This document shows positions 6,930 to 14,183 of a DNA stretch of 21,959 bases, one piece after another (within the stretch, counting starts at the first letter, position 1; the number at the start of each line of letters is the position of its first letter). The translations under genes were made by a program, and so were the position numbers. The DNA is from Lachnospiraceae bacterium (GTDB lineage: Bacteria; Bacillota; Clostridia; Lachnospirales; Lachnospiraceae), in NCBI GenBank assembly GCA_900770325.1, contig CAAGKE010000093.1, positions 1 through 21,959 of the forward strand, read 5' to 3'. The notes beneath the pieces are model-generated. The model was not told the origin of the DNA. It did not search any database and was given only the letters and a program-made list of their open reading frames with translations.

Positions 6930-8714
6930 TTACTCCATAAAACGGCAGGGCACAGTCATCACCACAATGGTTCCCCTGCCTTTTTCGCTCTCAATATGAA
7001 TCCCGGCTTCATCGCCCAGAAGCAGTTTCAGCCGCTGATTCACATTCCGTATCCCGATATGTCCTTCCTTCTGCTGGTATTTCTCCATCATATCCCGGTT
7101 CAAAATTTCACATTCTTCCTCTGACATACCGATACCGTTATCGATTACAGCCACCTTCACTTTGTCTGCCTTCCGATATGCCTTCACCCGGATCACGCCT
7201 TTGCCCCGCAGCGGCTTGATGCCGTGATAGACCGCATTCTCGATCAGCGGCTGAAGGCTCACCTTCACCATCTGACAGCCGTAAAGGGTTTCATCAATCT
7301 CCCATTCTATTTCCAGCTTATTCTCATATCGCATCTGCAGGATCTCCACATACAGCCTGGTATTATTCAATTCTTCCCTCAGTGAAATTATGGGCTGTTC
7401 ATTCTCCAGGCTGATGCGCAGCAGTTCCGACAGATTCAGGATGATCTTCGATACCTGGTTATCTCCCTTACATACATCCATGGCCCGCCAACGGATATTT
7501 TCCAGTGTATTGTACAAAAAGTGAGGACTGATCTGGGCCTGCAGAGCAGTAAGCTGAGCCTGGTTGGTAATATTCAGATAATCCTTCAGATCCCGCTGAA
7601 GCTGATTATTGGAATAAAAGTTATGTACGATATTCTGAATGATCTCATGAGTTTCATCCTTCTTAAATTCGCCTGCCTTATTGGGATCGTAGGAATCCGG
7701 ATTTTTCAGCAGGCTGATAATATTTTTCACCGGCTCATAGCTGTAAATAGAGATCAGCAGTGACAAAATCACCGAAAGCACCGCAATCAGCACCGCAATA
7801 CCCATGCTGAAGTTCTGCAGATCTTTCTGATATTCCTGGTATTTATCTAAAGGCACAATGGAAACATAACGCCACCCAAAGCTCTCCGAAGGCAGCATGG
7901 TAAGCACCGTGGAGCGTCCGTCGATCGTCACTGTGGCCATCGTGCTGTTCTGCTCCTCAAATTCACTGTAAAATTCCAGCTGGTTCCATTTTTTCATGCG
8001 GTACGCTTCCCCAGAGCTGAAAATAATATTATCCCTCTCATCAACGATCAGAAGCGTCTCATCTGATTCGGTAGCCGCAAATTCTCCCAGCTTTTCCACA
8101 TCCACATTCACCAGGATTCCTCCCAGAAACTGCATCTGCGTCAGACGGACCGGAAGAATAAAAGTAATCAGATACGGAAATTTATTGCATTTAAGCCGGC
8201 TGATCATACGGGCCGGTTCATAGATCCGCTCTGTCATATTTTCATACCAGGTCAGGTCGTCAAATTCTCCAATATTCCCGCCGCCTTCTTCCGTTACGAT
8301 ATAATTGCTCTTACTGGAGTACACATAAATGGAATCAATATATTCAAAAATACCGGAATACTGCTCCAGCTTTTTCTTTGCCTGCAGTGTTTCCTCATAG
8401 TTAATACTGCTGTCACTGGTATCCGTCAGCAAAAAATTCATAATATCGTCATCCAGGGAAAGCTGGGTAGAGATCTGAACCACCTCGTTCATCACCGTAT
8501 CCATCCGTTCCGCAGTCTGTTTCAGGCTGTTATTACTGATGGTGCTCACCTCTTTTTCGATCAGCTGATCCATCTTATTGGACATCAGGAGCATTACCCC
8601 GAAAAAGGTGGTCAGCAGCACCACCAGAATAGTAACAAAATTCCGCACCAGAATACTGTTGAAACGATAATCCTGGAGCTGCTGAAATATAATACTTGTC
8701 CTTTTCTTTTTCAT
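6930..8714 (-). CDS. YesM/LytS-type sensor histidine kinase
   Basis: 594 residues. Transmembrane helix 1 is about 22-44, then a dCache-like extracellular sensor (about 45-300), helix 2 about 303-323 and a linker, followed by a His_kinase/HATPase module. Phospho-acceptor His398 lies in LQAQISPHFLYNTLENIRW, the N box in LQPLIENAVYHGI (Asn493), the D box in VIDNGIGM (Asp525) and the G box in GHIGIRNVNQRL and EKGRGTIVVMTVP. All catalytic motifs appear intact. The ATG has AGAGGAT a few bases upstream. It lies between the response regulator and the second binding protein. The gap before it holds a palindromic repeat copy. By analogy with XylFII-LytS, its extracellular part probably contacts the anchored sugar-binding protein and phosphorylates the adjacent YesN-type regulator; the contact is inferred from gene order and paralogy. 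Confidence 0.94.
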   Translation of the reverse strand: MKKKRTSIIFQQLQDYRFNSILVRNFVTILVVLLTTFFGVMLLMSNKMDQLIEKEVSTISNNSLKQTAERMDTVMNEVVQISTQLSLDDDIMNFLLTDTSDSSINYEETLQAKKKLEQYSGIFEYIDSIYVYSSKSNYIVTEEGGGNIGEFDDLTWYENMTERIYEPARMISRLKCNKFPYLITFILPVRLTQMQFLGGILVNVDVEKLGEFAATESDETLLIVDERDNIIFSSGEAYRMKKWNQLEFYSEFEEQNSTMATVTIDGRSTVLTMLPSESFGWRYVSIVPLDKYQEYQKDLQNFSMGIAVLIAVLSVILSLLISIYSYEPVKNIISLLKNPDSYDPNKAGEFKKDETHEIIQNIVHNFYSNNQLQRDLKDYLNITNQAQLTALQAQISPHFLYNTLENIRWRAMDVCKGDNQVSKIILNLSELLRISLENEQPIISLREELNNTRLYVEILQMRYENKLEIEWEIDETLYGCQMVKVSLQPLIENAVYHGIKPLRGKGVIRVKAYRKADKVKVAVIDNGIGMSEEECEILNRDMMEKYQQKEGHIGIRNVNQRLKLLLGDEAGIHIESEKGRGTIVVMTVPCRFME

Positions 8715-8728
8715 CTTATCCTCTTAAT

Positions 8729-8760
8729 GTTACTGCCCATGCCATTCACAGTAACCGCTT
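8729..8760. repeat. Palindromic dispersed repeat, copy A
   Basis: GTTACTG (8729-8735) and CAGTAAC (8749-8755) form a 7-bp inverted repeat around a 13-base loop (CCCATGCCATTCA), followed by CGCTT. The right edge touches the stop codon of the response regulator. Related copies lie near 11.56 and 19.42 kb, in non-homologous surroundings. Confidence 0.75.
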
Positions 8761-10351
8761 ATTCCGTCCTGCTCCGGCAAAATTCAGAAGGTGACTGCCC
8801 CGTATATTGCTTAAATACACGGAAAAAATATTTGTCACTTTTATATCCCACCTTCTGGCTGACTTCATATACTTTATATTTTCCTGTCAGCAGAAGCTCC
8901 TTTGCCTTTTCCATCCGCAGCTCGATCAGATAGTCCGTCAGACATGTACCGGTACACTGTTTAAACAGCCGGCACAGATAGGAGGAATTCACATAATACC
9001 GCTCCGCCAGCATATCCAGGGAAATATCTTCGCTGTAGTGCTGTTTCATGTAATCACTCACCCGGTCAATAATATTTCTGGATACCACGCTCTGCTTCCT
9101 GCCCACAATTTCCACGGTCTTTTTCAGCAGCTCCGAGCAGATGTTCTTCAGTTCTCCCCGGCTTTCCGTATTCAGTACCTGAGAATAATCCACTGCCTCC
9201 TTTACTTCACGCCACAGTTCCGGGCTCATCTTCAGGAATTTCTGCATCAGCATGGAAAACATATCGATCAGCAGGGCCTTCACCTCATTCAGCGGAAGGC
9301 TGCGCAGTTCAAACATGATATTCCCCATCAGGCGGTCCAGCGCCTCAAAATCACCTGCATTGATGGTATCCATCATAAGCTGATATTTCTGCATCAGCCG
9401 CTCATAATCCTCCGGATTTAATGTATACTCTTCCTTTTCATTTTTCTGCATATGGATCTGCATAGAATAATAATAATCCGTCAGCTCCGTAATATTTGAA
9501 AAACATTTTTCCGTCTGTGTCTGCATAGTCAGAGACAGCAGAGTCTTTACTTCCTCCGTCTTGCTGGAAAGCTGATCCTGCAGGCGCTGCTCAAACTGCT
9601 GCTGCTCCATCTCCTGCCTGGTGGTTACCACCACCTTGAGCTGTTCTGCCGACAGATACACCGGATGGTAATTCAGTCCCTGATTTTCTCCCGCAAAAAT
9701 ATTATTCAGAAGATTATACCGGTTATTTTTCTGCAGAAAATATTTCTGCGTCATGTCCTGATCCATCTGAAGCTTCACATTTACCACTGCGCAGGGTGTC
9801 CGGGTACTAAACTGCAGGGACAAAAGCTCCCGTTTTTCAATGATATTATCCTTGCTTCGCAGACCGCCCAGCAGAATGCTCATCCAGAACTGTTCCTGGA
9901 GCTCCGGCAAAATCTCCTCAAAATCCTGTTTTTTCAGTCGGTCTCCCTGCTGTTTCTGCTCTTCCTCCTGAAACAGCCCGTAGATCTTCTTAAAAATCTT
10001 CTCCAGCTCATCCATATGAATCGGCTTCAAAATATAATCTACCACATTATACTGGATCGCCCGCTTGGCATACTCGAATTCTTTATAACCGCTTAAAATC
10101 ACCACCTTCGTAGGCAGATTGTTCTCAAATACATACTCTGCCACGGCAAGGCCGCTGACCTCCGCCATCTCGATATCCGTCAGCACTACGTCTGTGGGAT
10201 TTTGCTGCAGATATTCTATGGTCTCCTTGCCATCCTCAAAATCCGCAGTCACCTGAAACCCCATATTGGCCCAGTCAATATAGTTGCACATTCCTTTTCG
10301 GATCACGGATTCATCATCTACGATCACCAGTGAATAAAGTTTTTTCTCCAT
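8759..10351 (-). CDS. YesN-type response regulator with AraC-family DNA-binding domain
   Basis: 530 residues. The receiver domain (1-about 120) has acidic residues Asp12/Asp13, phospho-acceptor Asp59 (VVLTDIEM), Ser87 (VILSGYKEFEY) and Lys109 (YILKPI), all intact. A long helical middle (about 130-420) follows, of the kind found in YesN proteins. The C-terminal AraC double helix-turn-helix (about 430-530) contains DISLDMLAERYYVNSSYLCRLFKQ and KVYEVSQKVGYKSDKYFFRVFKQYTGQSPSEF. It lies 30 bases after the anchored sugar-binding protein and before the kinase. It presumably activates the transporter promoter near 5310 once phosphorylated, and perhaps its own promoter, where paired GTTTGCA repeats overlap the -35. 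Targets are inferred. Confidence 0.95.
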   Translation of the reverse strand: MEKKLYSLVIVDDESVIRKGMCNYIDWANMGFQVTADFEDGKETIEYLQQNPTDVVLTDIEMAEVSGLAVAEYVFENNLPTKVVILSGYKEFEYAKRAIQYNVVDYILKPIHMDELEKIFKKIYGLFQEEEQKQQGDRLKKQDFEEILPELQEQFWMSILLGGLRSKDNIIEKRELLSLQFSTRTPCAVVNVKLQMDQDMTQKYFLQKNNRYNLLNNIFAGENQGLNYHPVYLSAEQLKVVVTTRQEMEQQQFEQRLQDQLSSKTEEVKTLLSLTMQTQTEKCFSNITELTDYYYSMQIHMQKNEKEEYTLNPEDYERLMQKYQLMMDTINAGDFEALDRLMGNIMFELRSLPLNEVKALLIDMFSMLMQKFLKMSPELWREVKEAVDYSQVLNTESRGELKNICSELLKKTVEIVGRKQSVVSRNIIDRVSDYMKQHYSEDISLDMLAERYYVNSSYLCRLFKQCTGTCLTDYLIELRMEKAKELLLTGKYKVYEVSQKVGYKSDKYFFRVFKQYTGQSPSEFCRSRTE

Positions 10352-10381
10352 AATTTCCGCCTTCTCAAAGGATGCTTTTTC

Positions 10382-11413
10382 CTAAAACGGCAGCGACGCA
10401 TCCAGATAATCCTCCACATTGCTTTTTTCCACTTTAATTGTGGGAATGATCGTCATTTCCTCATACGGCTCCTGGCACAGCACAGCCTCTCCCACTTCCA
10501 CAGCCCTGGCCATCATCTGAGGAAAATAGGACATGGAAAAAAGTACAAAACGATCCTCCTCCCGGATTCTGTTATACATTTTCTGAGATCCGGAAGAACC
10601 CGCAATCACCTCAAGTGACGGAAAAAGCTCATCCAGAATCCCTTCTTCCTCATATTTATCCAATTCATCCAGCACACCCAGAGCAATCTCATCATCATGG
10701 GTAAAAATAGCACCCACAGAAGCCAGTGTCTCCCGGTCCTGCTGCTTTACCCAATTGGAAAACAGCTCCTGCGAATAGTCCCTCTGCCATTCCGTATAAC
10801 CCACCTGAATCTTTGTAAAATTGTCATTTAATGTATCGTCAAATCCGTCTGTGCGCAGGAAGGGAACTGTGGAGGTATCTCCCATCAGCTCCAGCACCGT
10901 GGTTCCCTTGGGAAAATAATTATTAAAATACCGGGCCGTTTCAATGCCGATCCCGCTGTTATCCCCTTTCACTGTGGCCGTGGGAGCAAATTCCGGTATC
11001 TCCCGGTCAAAGATCACCAGAGGAATCCCCGCATTCTGCACCGTAATAGCTGCCGTCTTCAGGGATGCACCGTCCATAGGCAGCATAATGATACAATCCA
11101 CCTGCTGCTCCACCAGTTCACTCACCTGCAGCGACTGTTCATAGCTGTCCGCTCCCTCCACACAGATGTAGTCCCAGTCATGCTCTTCCGCCACTTCTCT
11201 CAGTTTTTCCTGTGCAAAATACAGCACTCCCACCGCCCAGCCGTGAGTGGGACCGATGGTGCTGACCGCGATCGTTGTTCGCTTTTGGGGCTCCTGCCGT
11301 TTTTCAACATAGCCTTTCACGGCAAAAACAGCCGAAAAAAGGGCCAGAATGACGCCAAGCCCAACCAGCCAGTATATTCTTTTCCATTTTCTGTCCATTC
11401 CGCCTGCAAACAT
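10382..11413 (-). CDS. Membrane-anchored RbsB/XylFII-like sugar-binding protein, probable sensor partner
   Basis: About 343 residues: one N-terminal membrane span (RIYWLVGLGVILALFSAVF) with no lipobox, then a Peripla_BP_4 domain. Pocket-like motifs match the transport protein at 4218-5261: THGW (56-59), FDRE (135-138), VKGDNSGIGIETA and FTHDDEIALGVL. It is the first gene of a cluster with the YesN regulator and YesM kinase, as in the XylFII-LytS-YesN system of Clostridium beijerinckii, where an anchored XylF-like protein signals sugar to the kinase. That role is inferred. The start is uncertain. The ATG at 11411-11413 has GGAGG only 3 bases upstream, while the ATG at 11396-11398 (MDRKWKRIYW) has it 15 bases away. 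A frame extension to 11527 runs through the promoter and is not likely translated. Confidence 0.9.
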   Translation of the reverse strand: MFAGGMDRKWKRIYWLVGLGVILALFSAVFAVKGYVEKRQEPQKRTTIAVSTIGPTHGWAVGVLYFAQEKLREVAEEHDWDYICVEGADSYEQSLQVSELVEQQVDCIIMLPMDGASLKTAAITVQNAGIPLVIFDREIPEFAPTATVKGDNSGIGIETARYFNNYFPKGTTVLELMGDTSTVPFLRTDGFDDTLNDNFTKIQVGYTEWQRDYSQELFSNWVKQQDRETLASVGAIFTHDDEIALGVLDELDKYEEEGILDELFPSLEVIAGSSGSQKMYNRIREEDRFVLFSMSYFPQMMARAVEVGEAVLCQEPYEEMTIIPTIKVEKSNVEDYLDASLPF

Positions 11414-11486
11414 CCTCCTCCATCTTCTCCCTGTCCAATCGACACACAGTCTGTGGCCCGGGAGTATACTTCTCTCACATATTTCC

Positions 11487-11515
11487 AGTATATCATTAAA
11501 AAAAGCCTCTGCAAA
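11487..11515 (-). promoter_or_regulatory. Promoter of the sensory operon
   Basis: Minus-strand TTTGCA (11510-11515), a 17-base spacer and TGA-TATACT (11487-11495) make an extended -10 promoter. It lies about 75 bases before the first plausible start codon of the anchored binding protein. Confidence 0.65.
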
Positions 11516-11538
11516 CATAATTTGCAAACGCTTTTTTC
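11510..11538 (-). promoter_or_regulatory. Paired GTTTGCA direct repeats with overlapping cre-like site
   Basis: GTTTGCA occurs at 11510-11516 and 11523-11529 on the minus strand, a 13-base period, with the first copy overlapping the -35. AraC-type regulators often bind such tandem repeats. On the plus strand TGCAAACGCTTTTTT (from 11523) resembles the left half and core of a CcpA cre site (TGWNANCGNTNWCA) but misses its last bases. Both readings are candidates only. Confidence 0.35.
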
Positions 11539-11557
11539 GCTTTTTATCCGGTCAGAA

Positions 11558-11609
11558 ATTACTGTTCACGCCATTCACTATTTCAGTTACTGTTCATAGT
11601 AACGCGCTT
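11558..11609. repeat. Palindromic dispersed repeat, compound copy B
   Basis: ATTACTGTTCACGCCATTCAC at 11558-11578 is one unit. After TATTTCA, a second hairpin GTTACTGTTCATAGTAAC (11586-11603) follows, ending in GCGCTT. It looks like one element carrying a duplication or insertion of its arm. It sits between the M56 remnant and the sensory operon promoter. Confidence 0.7.
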
Positions 11610-11626
11610 CCCGGCCCTGATGCGAG

Positions 11627-12232
11627 TCATTTCATCAATGTCTGCAGCAGTTCTTTCAGTTTATCCACTGACTCGCCATAAGCCTTCACATCACCTTCCG
11701 GCAGGGATTCATTTGCCGCTTTTATGTTCCAATATATGGTATATGATTCGGAGTCCTGATCATCCCCTGCACTCTGTGTCTTTAATTCATACAGCCTGCT
11801 TATCTGCAGCCCGCCGGTTTCTTCTTCGCTGCCGTCTCCCAGTTTTCCTGCAAGAAAAATACTTGTCGGTCCGTCAGCTCCTCCGATAATGGAAATACTT
11901 TCCCCGGTATCGGAAGCCTGTGCAGGCATCGGATCTGTCAGAAAACCGGCTGCAACAGCCACACCTGCAATCACTGTCGTACATAAAATCCAAAAAAAAG
12001 GTTTCTTATAATTCAACAGACTCATCACTCGTCCTTTCACATCTGTTTCACCAAAAGCAACCGGGCATGCAGTAATCATCCGGCGTTTCACAGCGCAGGA
12101 AAGAAGCGCCTCGGAGATGAGCGCAATCACCCTGCAGGAGAATATATCACAGGAATACTGATAAATCCTGGCGGACAGGAACGTTTTATGGAATATAATT
12201 ACGTCTCCTGTCCACCCGGTATCCAATCGCAT
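11627..12232 (-). pseudogene. 5'-truncated BlaR1/M56-family metallopeptidase remnant
   Basis: A 201-codon frame. From about residue 40 it matches the C-terminal half of clostridial BlaR1-like M56 proteins: EALLSCAVKRRMITACPVAFGE, then DVKGRVMSLLNYKKPFFWI leading into a membrane helix (ILCTTVIAGVAVAAGFLTDP), then an extracellular tail with the common IIGGADGPTSIFLAGK motif. The membrane-embedded peptidase part with HEXXH is missing, and the first about 40 codons look unrelated, apart from a YSCD that may be the remains of the SCDE motif. Upstream lies the DUF3592 gene, so the lost part is not nearby. The ATG overlaps the DUF3592 stop (TAATG), so the fragment might still be translated. No BlaI-type repressor is seen. 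Truncation is confident; function probably lost. Confidence 0.7.
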
Positions 12233-12636
12233 TATTTCAGAATACCCATAAGGATCTGAAGCAAATTAACCACGGATATGCAGCACATCAGAATCCCCAG
12301 GATAAACAGCATTTTGGGAAAAACAAGATCTTTCTTTCGATAACAGTCCTGTGGCTTATCCGGATCTATAAAGAGAGTCAGTCTGTTTCCAACCGGCTCC
12401 TTCCCAAATACAGATTTTGCAGTGCCGGTATAGTGTACCCCTTTATAATTATATCCGTAAATATCTCTGTGTCGTCTCCGGTTAGAATGATAACTGTAAT
12501 GGCCCTCTTTCTTCTCCACCACAGCTTCCACCTCTATCCGGCAGTTCTTTTTGATACTTTTTCTGACAATACGTGAAATAACCATCAGAGCTGCTGAAAT
12601 CAATAAAAAGAATGTCATTAGAATTATATCAGCCAT
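12232..12636 (-). CDS. DUF3592-domain small membrane protein
   Basis: 134 residues: membrane helix about 3-20, a basic stretch (RIVRKSIKK), a soluble beta-rich middle and a second helix about 109-131. The middle holds the DUF3592 pattern: YNYKGVHYTGTAKS, then GNRLTLFIDPDKPQDCY (the G-x-x-x-x-L-F-I-D-P signature). Function of the family is unknown; members are membrane or cell-surface-associated. The ATG has GAGGAGAAAG at good spacing, and a 17-base-spacer promoter lies about 85 bases upstream. It is flanked by remnants of an M56 gene and a MerR gene and may be the only intact member of an older accessory group. Confidence 0.85.
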   Translation of the reverse strand: MADIILMTFFLLISAALMVISRIVRKSIKKNCRIEVEAVVEKKEGHYSYHSNRRRHRDIYGYNYKGVHYTGTAKSVFGKEPVGNRLTLFIDPDKPQDCYRKKDLVFPKMLFILGILMCCISVVNLLQILMGILK

Positions 12637-12721
12637 TTTCTTTCTCCTCTTTCTTTCATGTTTTATTCAAGTACGCCACCGGCATACGATTCGCAGGCTT
12701 TCAACACCCTTCTTTTTCCTC

Positions 12722-12750
12722 ATCATACCATGGTCTCCAGTGTCCTTCAA
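12722..12750 (-). promoter_or_regulatory. Promoter for the DUF3592 gene
   Basis: Minus-strand TTGAAG (12745-12750), a 17-base spacer and TATGAT (12722-12727). The 8-base palindrome ACCATGGT (12727-12734) abuts the -10 on its upstream side. It begins directly after the MerR remnant. Confidence 0.6.
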
Positions 12751-12757
12751 GGTACAT

Positions 12758-12835
12758 TTAAGGGTTAGGCCTTCTATAAAATCGTATATTGCTTATATTC
12801 AATCCTGTTAGCTTTGCGATTTCTCCAATTCTCAT
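12758..12835 (-). pseudogene. MerR-family regulator remnant, cut after 25 codons
   Basis: The frame MRIGEIAKLTGLNISNIRF, then YRRPNP and a TAA stop, is the first helix-turn-helix of a MerR regulator (typical form MRIGELAK-TGVS-RTIRYYE). A real gene would run on for 100-250 more codons. Here the wing and dimer helix are absent and the stop follows immediately. GAGGAG lies 9 bases before the ATG. The upstream promoter is of MerR type and intact. Most likely an internal deletion fused the start of a merR gene to unrelated sequence. Confidence 0.75.
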
Positions 12836-12871
12836 TCATTAGCTCTCCTCTCATATGGTTGTATATGGAGG

Positions 12872-12902
12872 TTTATACATCCTTCACCAGGTGCAGAGTC
12901 AA
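12872..12902 (-). promoter_or_regulatory. MerR-type promoter with 19-base spacer
   Basis: Minus-strand TTGACT (12897-12902) and TATAAA (12872-12877) are separated by exactly 19 bases, the over-long spacing typical of MerR-controlled promoters. The near-palindrome CACCTGGTG lies inside the spacer, where MerR dimers bind. It drives the truncated merR frame. Confidence 0.65.
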
Positions 12903-12943
12903 TAAATTTTTCTAAAAAATCCCATCATTTCCTCATCATTTAT

Positions 12944-12973
12944 CAAAAGCGGAGCAGTCAGATGACCTGCCGT
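12944..12973 (-). terminator. Weak terminator-like hairpin after jetD
   Basis: Minus strand CGGCAGGTC-ATCT-GACTGCTCCG can pair with small bulges and is followed by CTTTTG, about 10 bases after the jetD stop. Stem and T tract are imperfect. Confidence 0.35.
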
Positions 12974-12983
12974 AACGTCCCCC

Positions 12984-13925
12984 CTAAATAATGCATTCCT
13001 GCTCCAGCTTTATGTTTTTTTCCAGCATAAATCCGATTATCTCGCAAAATTCTTTCTCTCTGCCTATTTTCTCCAATCGCTTTCGATCTGACTCAGTCAA
13101 ACACTTTCCATATTTCATATATCGTTTCAGCGTATCCAGATCCATATGGTAACTCAAAAATGGAATACCCGTCTTTTTCCGCAGATCCAGAAGAATGGAA
13201 AATCCTCCCGCATCAATATCCCCAAAATGATAATACTTAGCATCCGGGATTGTCGCATAGATCATTTGTAATAAGGCTCTTCGAATCCTGTTATGATATC
13301 CGCCAAGATATATGAAAAGGCTTTCTTCCTCCCAATATCTAAAAAAAGAAGTAAGATTTTCAATGGTGATCACTTTCTTTATCCTGCTCAGATCGAAAAA
13401 CCGAATACCGGAAAGATCCTCTCCGGAAATACCTATACCCTGCTTTAGCAAGGATAAATCTACTGTTTCCTCACCAATTGCTATACTGGCCTCCCCTTTA
13501 AAATACACATAATCCGGCGTTCTGTAGATTCCATATTCCGCCAACAATTCCAGGGTGTCCATTTCCTCATATTCCCCTGAAAATTGCCGGAATACTTTAG
13601 CAATACGACTTTCTATCTGCTCAAAATATTTAGAATCCTGAAAATGCAGGATAGAAAATTCCCTGATATAGCATGGCTTCCTGTTTTGCTCTACAAGTAC
13701 ACATGCCCGGAGGAACTTCTCTGTTTCCTTCCTGTTCTCCAACGCAATATATTCTTTTACTGACTGGTGATTTTGTAACCGCTCCAGAAGATACCTGGCA
13801 AAAGCCACTGTAACAGGAGCTTTCACATCCAGATATTTCTGAAGCAAAGTAATATTTTCTTCTTCCAATCCCCGCTTTGGCTTACGGCCAACATACTGGT
13901 AAACCTCTTCTATGTGATCTGTCAT
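12984..13925 (-). CDS. jetD: JetD, larger C-terminal part (Toprim-type nuclease subunit of Wadjet)
   Basis: 313 codons from the first ATG after an in-frame amber codon. This part carries the DUF2220/Toprim nuclease domain of Wadjet JetD. The acidic Glu is in KVITIENLTSF and the DxD pair in YYHFGDIDAGG; counted from the upstream ATG at 14183 these are about residues 275, 322 and 324. JetD cuts the circular DNA that the JetABC SMC complex has reeled in. The frame is continuous with 13956-14183 apart from one TAG: codons QDYLIQKVRL link the stop to this ATG, so the original protein was about 399 residues, the normal JetD length. The ATG at 13923-13925 has only a poor CAGG-like ribosome site. Whether this part is made separately, by read-through or not at all cannot be told. 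Confidence 0.85.
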   Translation of the reverse strand: MTDHIEEVYQYVGRKPKRGLEEENITLLQKYLDVKAPVTVAFARYLLERLQNHQSVKEYIALENRKETEKFLRACVLVEQNRKPCYIREFSILHFQDSKYFEQIESRIAKVFRQFSGEYEEMDTLELLAEYGIYRTPDYVYFKGEASIAIGEETVDLSLLKQGIGISGEDLSGIRFFDLSRIKKVITIENLTSFFRYWEEESLFIYLGGYHNRIRRALLQMIYATIPDAKYYHFGDIDAGGFSILLDLRKKTGIPFLSYHMDLDTLKRYMKYGKCLTESDRKRLEKIGREKEFCEIIGFMLEKNIKLEQECII

Positions 13926-13955
13926 CAGCCTGACTTTCTGAATCAGATAATCCTG

Positions 13956-13958
13956 CTA
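13956..13958 (-). other. In-frame amber codon interrupting jetD
   Basis: Minus-strand codons read TGG AAG GAT AAC TAG CAG GAT TAT CTG. The TAG is codon 76 of the full jetD frame, and the frame stays open for 323 more codons. One C-to-T change from CAG (Gln) would create it; UAG followed by CAG is also mildly reminiscent of UAG-CAR read-through contexts. Confidence 0.8.
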
Positions 13959-14183
13959 GTTATCCTTCCAAATGATACAGATTAGATTTTTGCTTTCCAA
14001 TAACTTCATCAAAACATGAATGCTTTCATATTCGTCAGAGCTCTCATCAAAATAAGGCGGTATCGATGTTTTCGTAAAACGGAACTCGATCTGTATCGTC
14101 CGCTTATTCTCCCCTGTGAACAACAAACTATTCTCATATGTATCCAACAGGTGATTTAATATCTTCCGATCATACTGCACCAT
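13956..14183 (-). CDS. jetD: JetD, N-terminal part ending at an amber codon
   Basis: 75 codons (MVQYDRKILNHLLDTYENS ... LICIIWKDN). The pattern resembles JetD N-termini: a helix 'ILN-LLD-YE-S', a strand rich in basic residues, PPYFDES, then a second helix 'LMKLLESKNLICIIW' of winged-helix type. The ATG at 14181-14183 lies inside the end of jetC (14-base overlap) with AGAGG at good spacing, so it is translated with jetC. Alone it would lack the whole nuclease domain. It could be read as a separate small gene, but the shared frame with 12984-13925 and the family resemblance on both sides of the TAG argue for one broken gene. Confidence 0.75.
   Translation of the reverse strand: MVQYDRKILNHLLDTYENSLLFTGENKRTIQIEFRFTKTSIPPYFDESSDEYESIHVLMKLLESKNLICIIWKDN

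Larger units (their letters stand above)
12637..12983. other. 347-base stretch between DUF3592 gene and jetD
   Basis: It holds two promoters, a MerR remnant and a weak terminator-like hairpin, listed separately. In the remnant's frame just after its stop, ATG TAC CTT gives a short peptide MYLEGHWRPWYDEEKEGC. One base shifted, the frame continues as LKACESYAGGVLE. This could be the decayed end of another gene, but I could not assign it to a family. Confidence 0.5.

Noticed and set aside
8807..9421. Plus-strand open frame of 204 codons opposite the response regulator
   Set aside because: Antisense shadow of the AraC-type and helical regions; no motif.
11460..11492. Second TATACT at 11463-11468 as the promoter of the sensory operon
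   Set aside because: Its -35 position reads ATACTG and it lacks the TGn extension; the TATACT at 11487-11492 is better.
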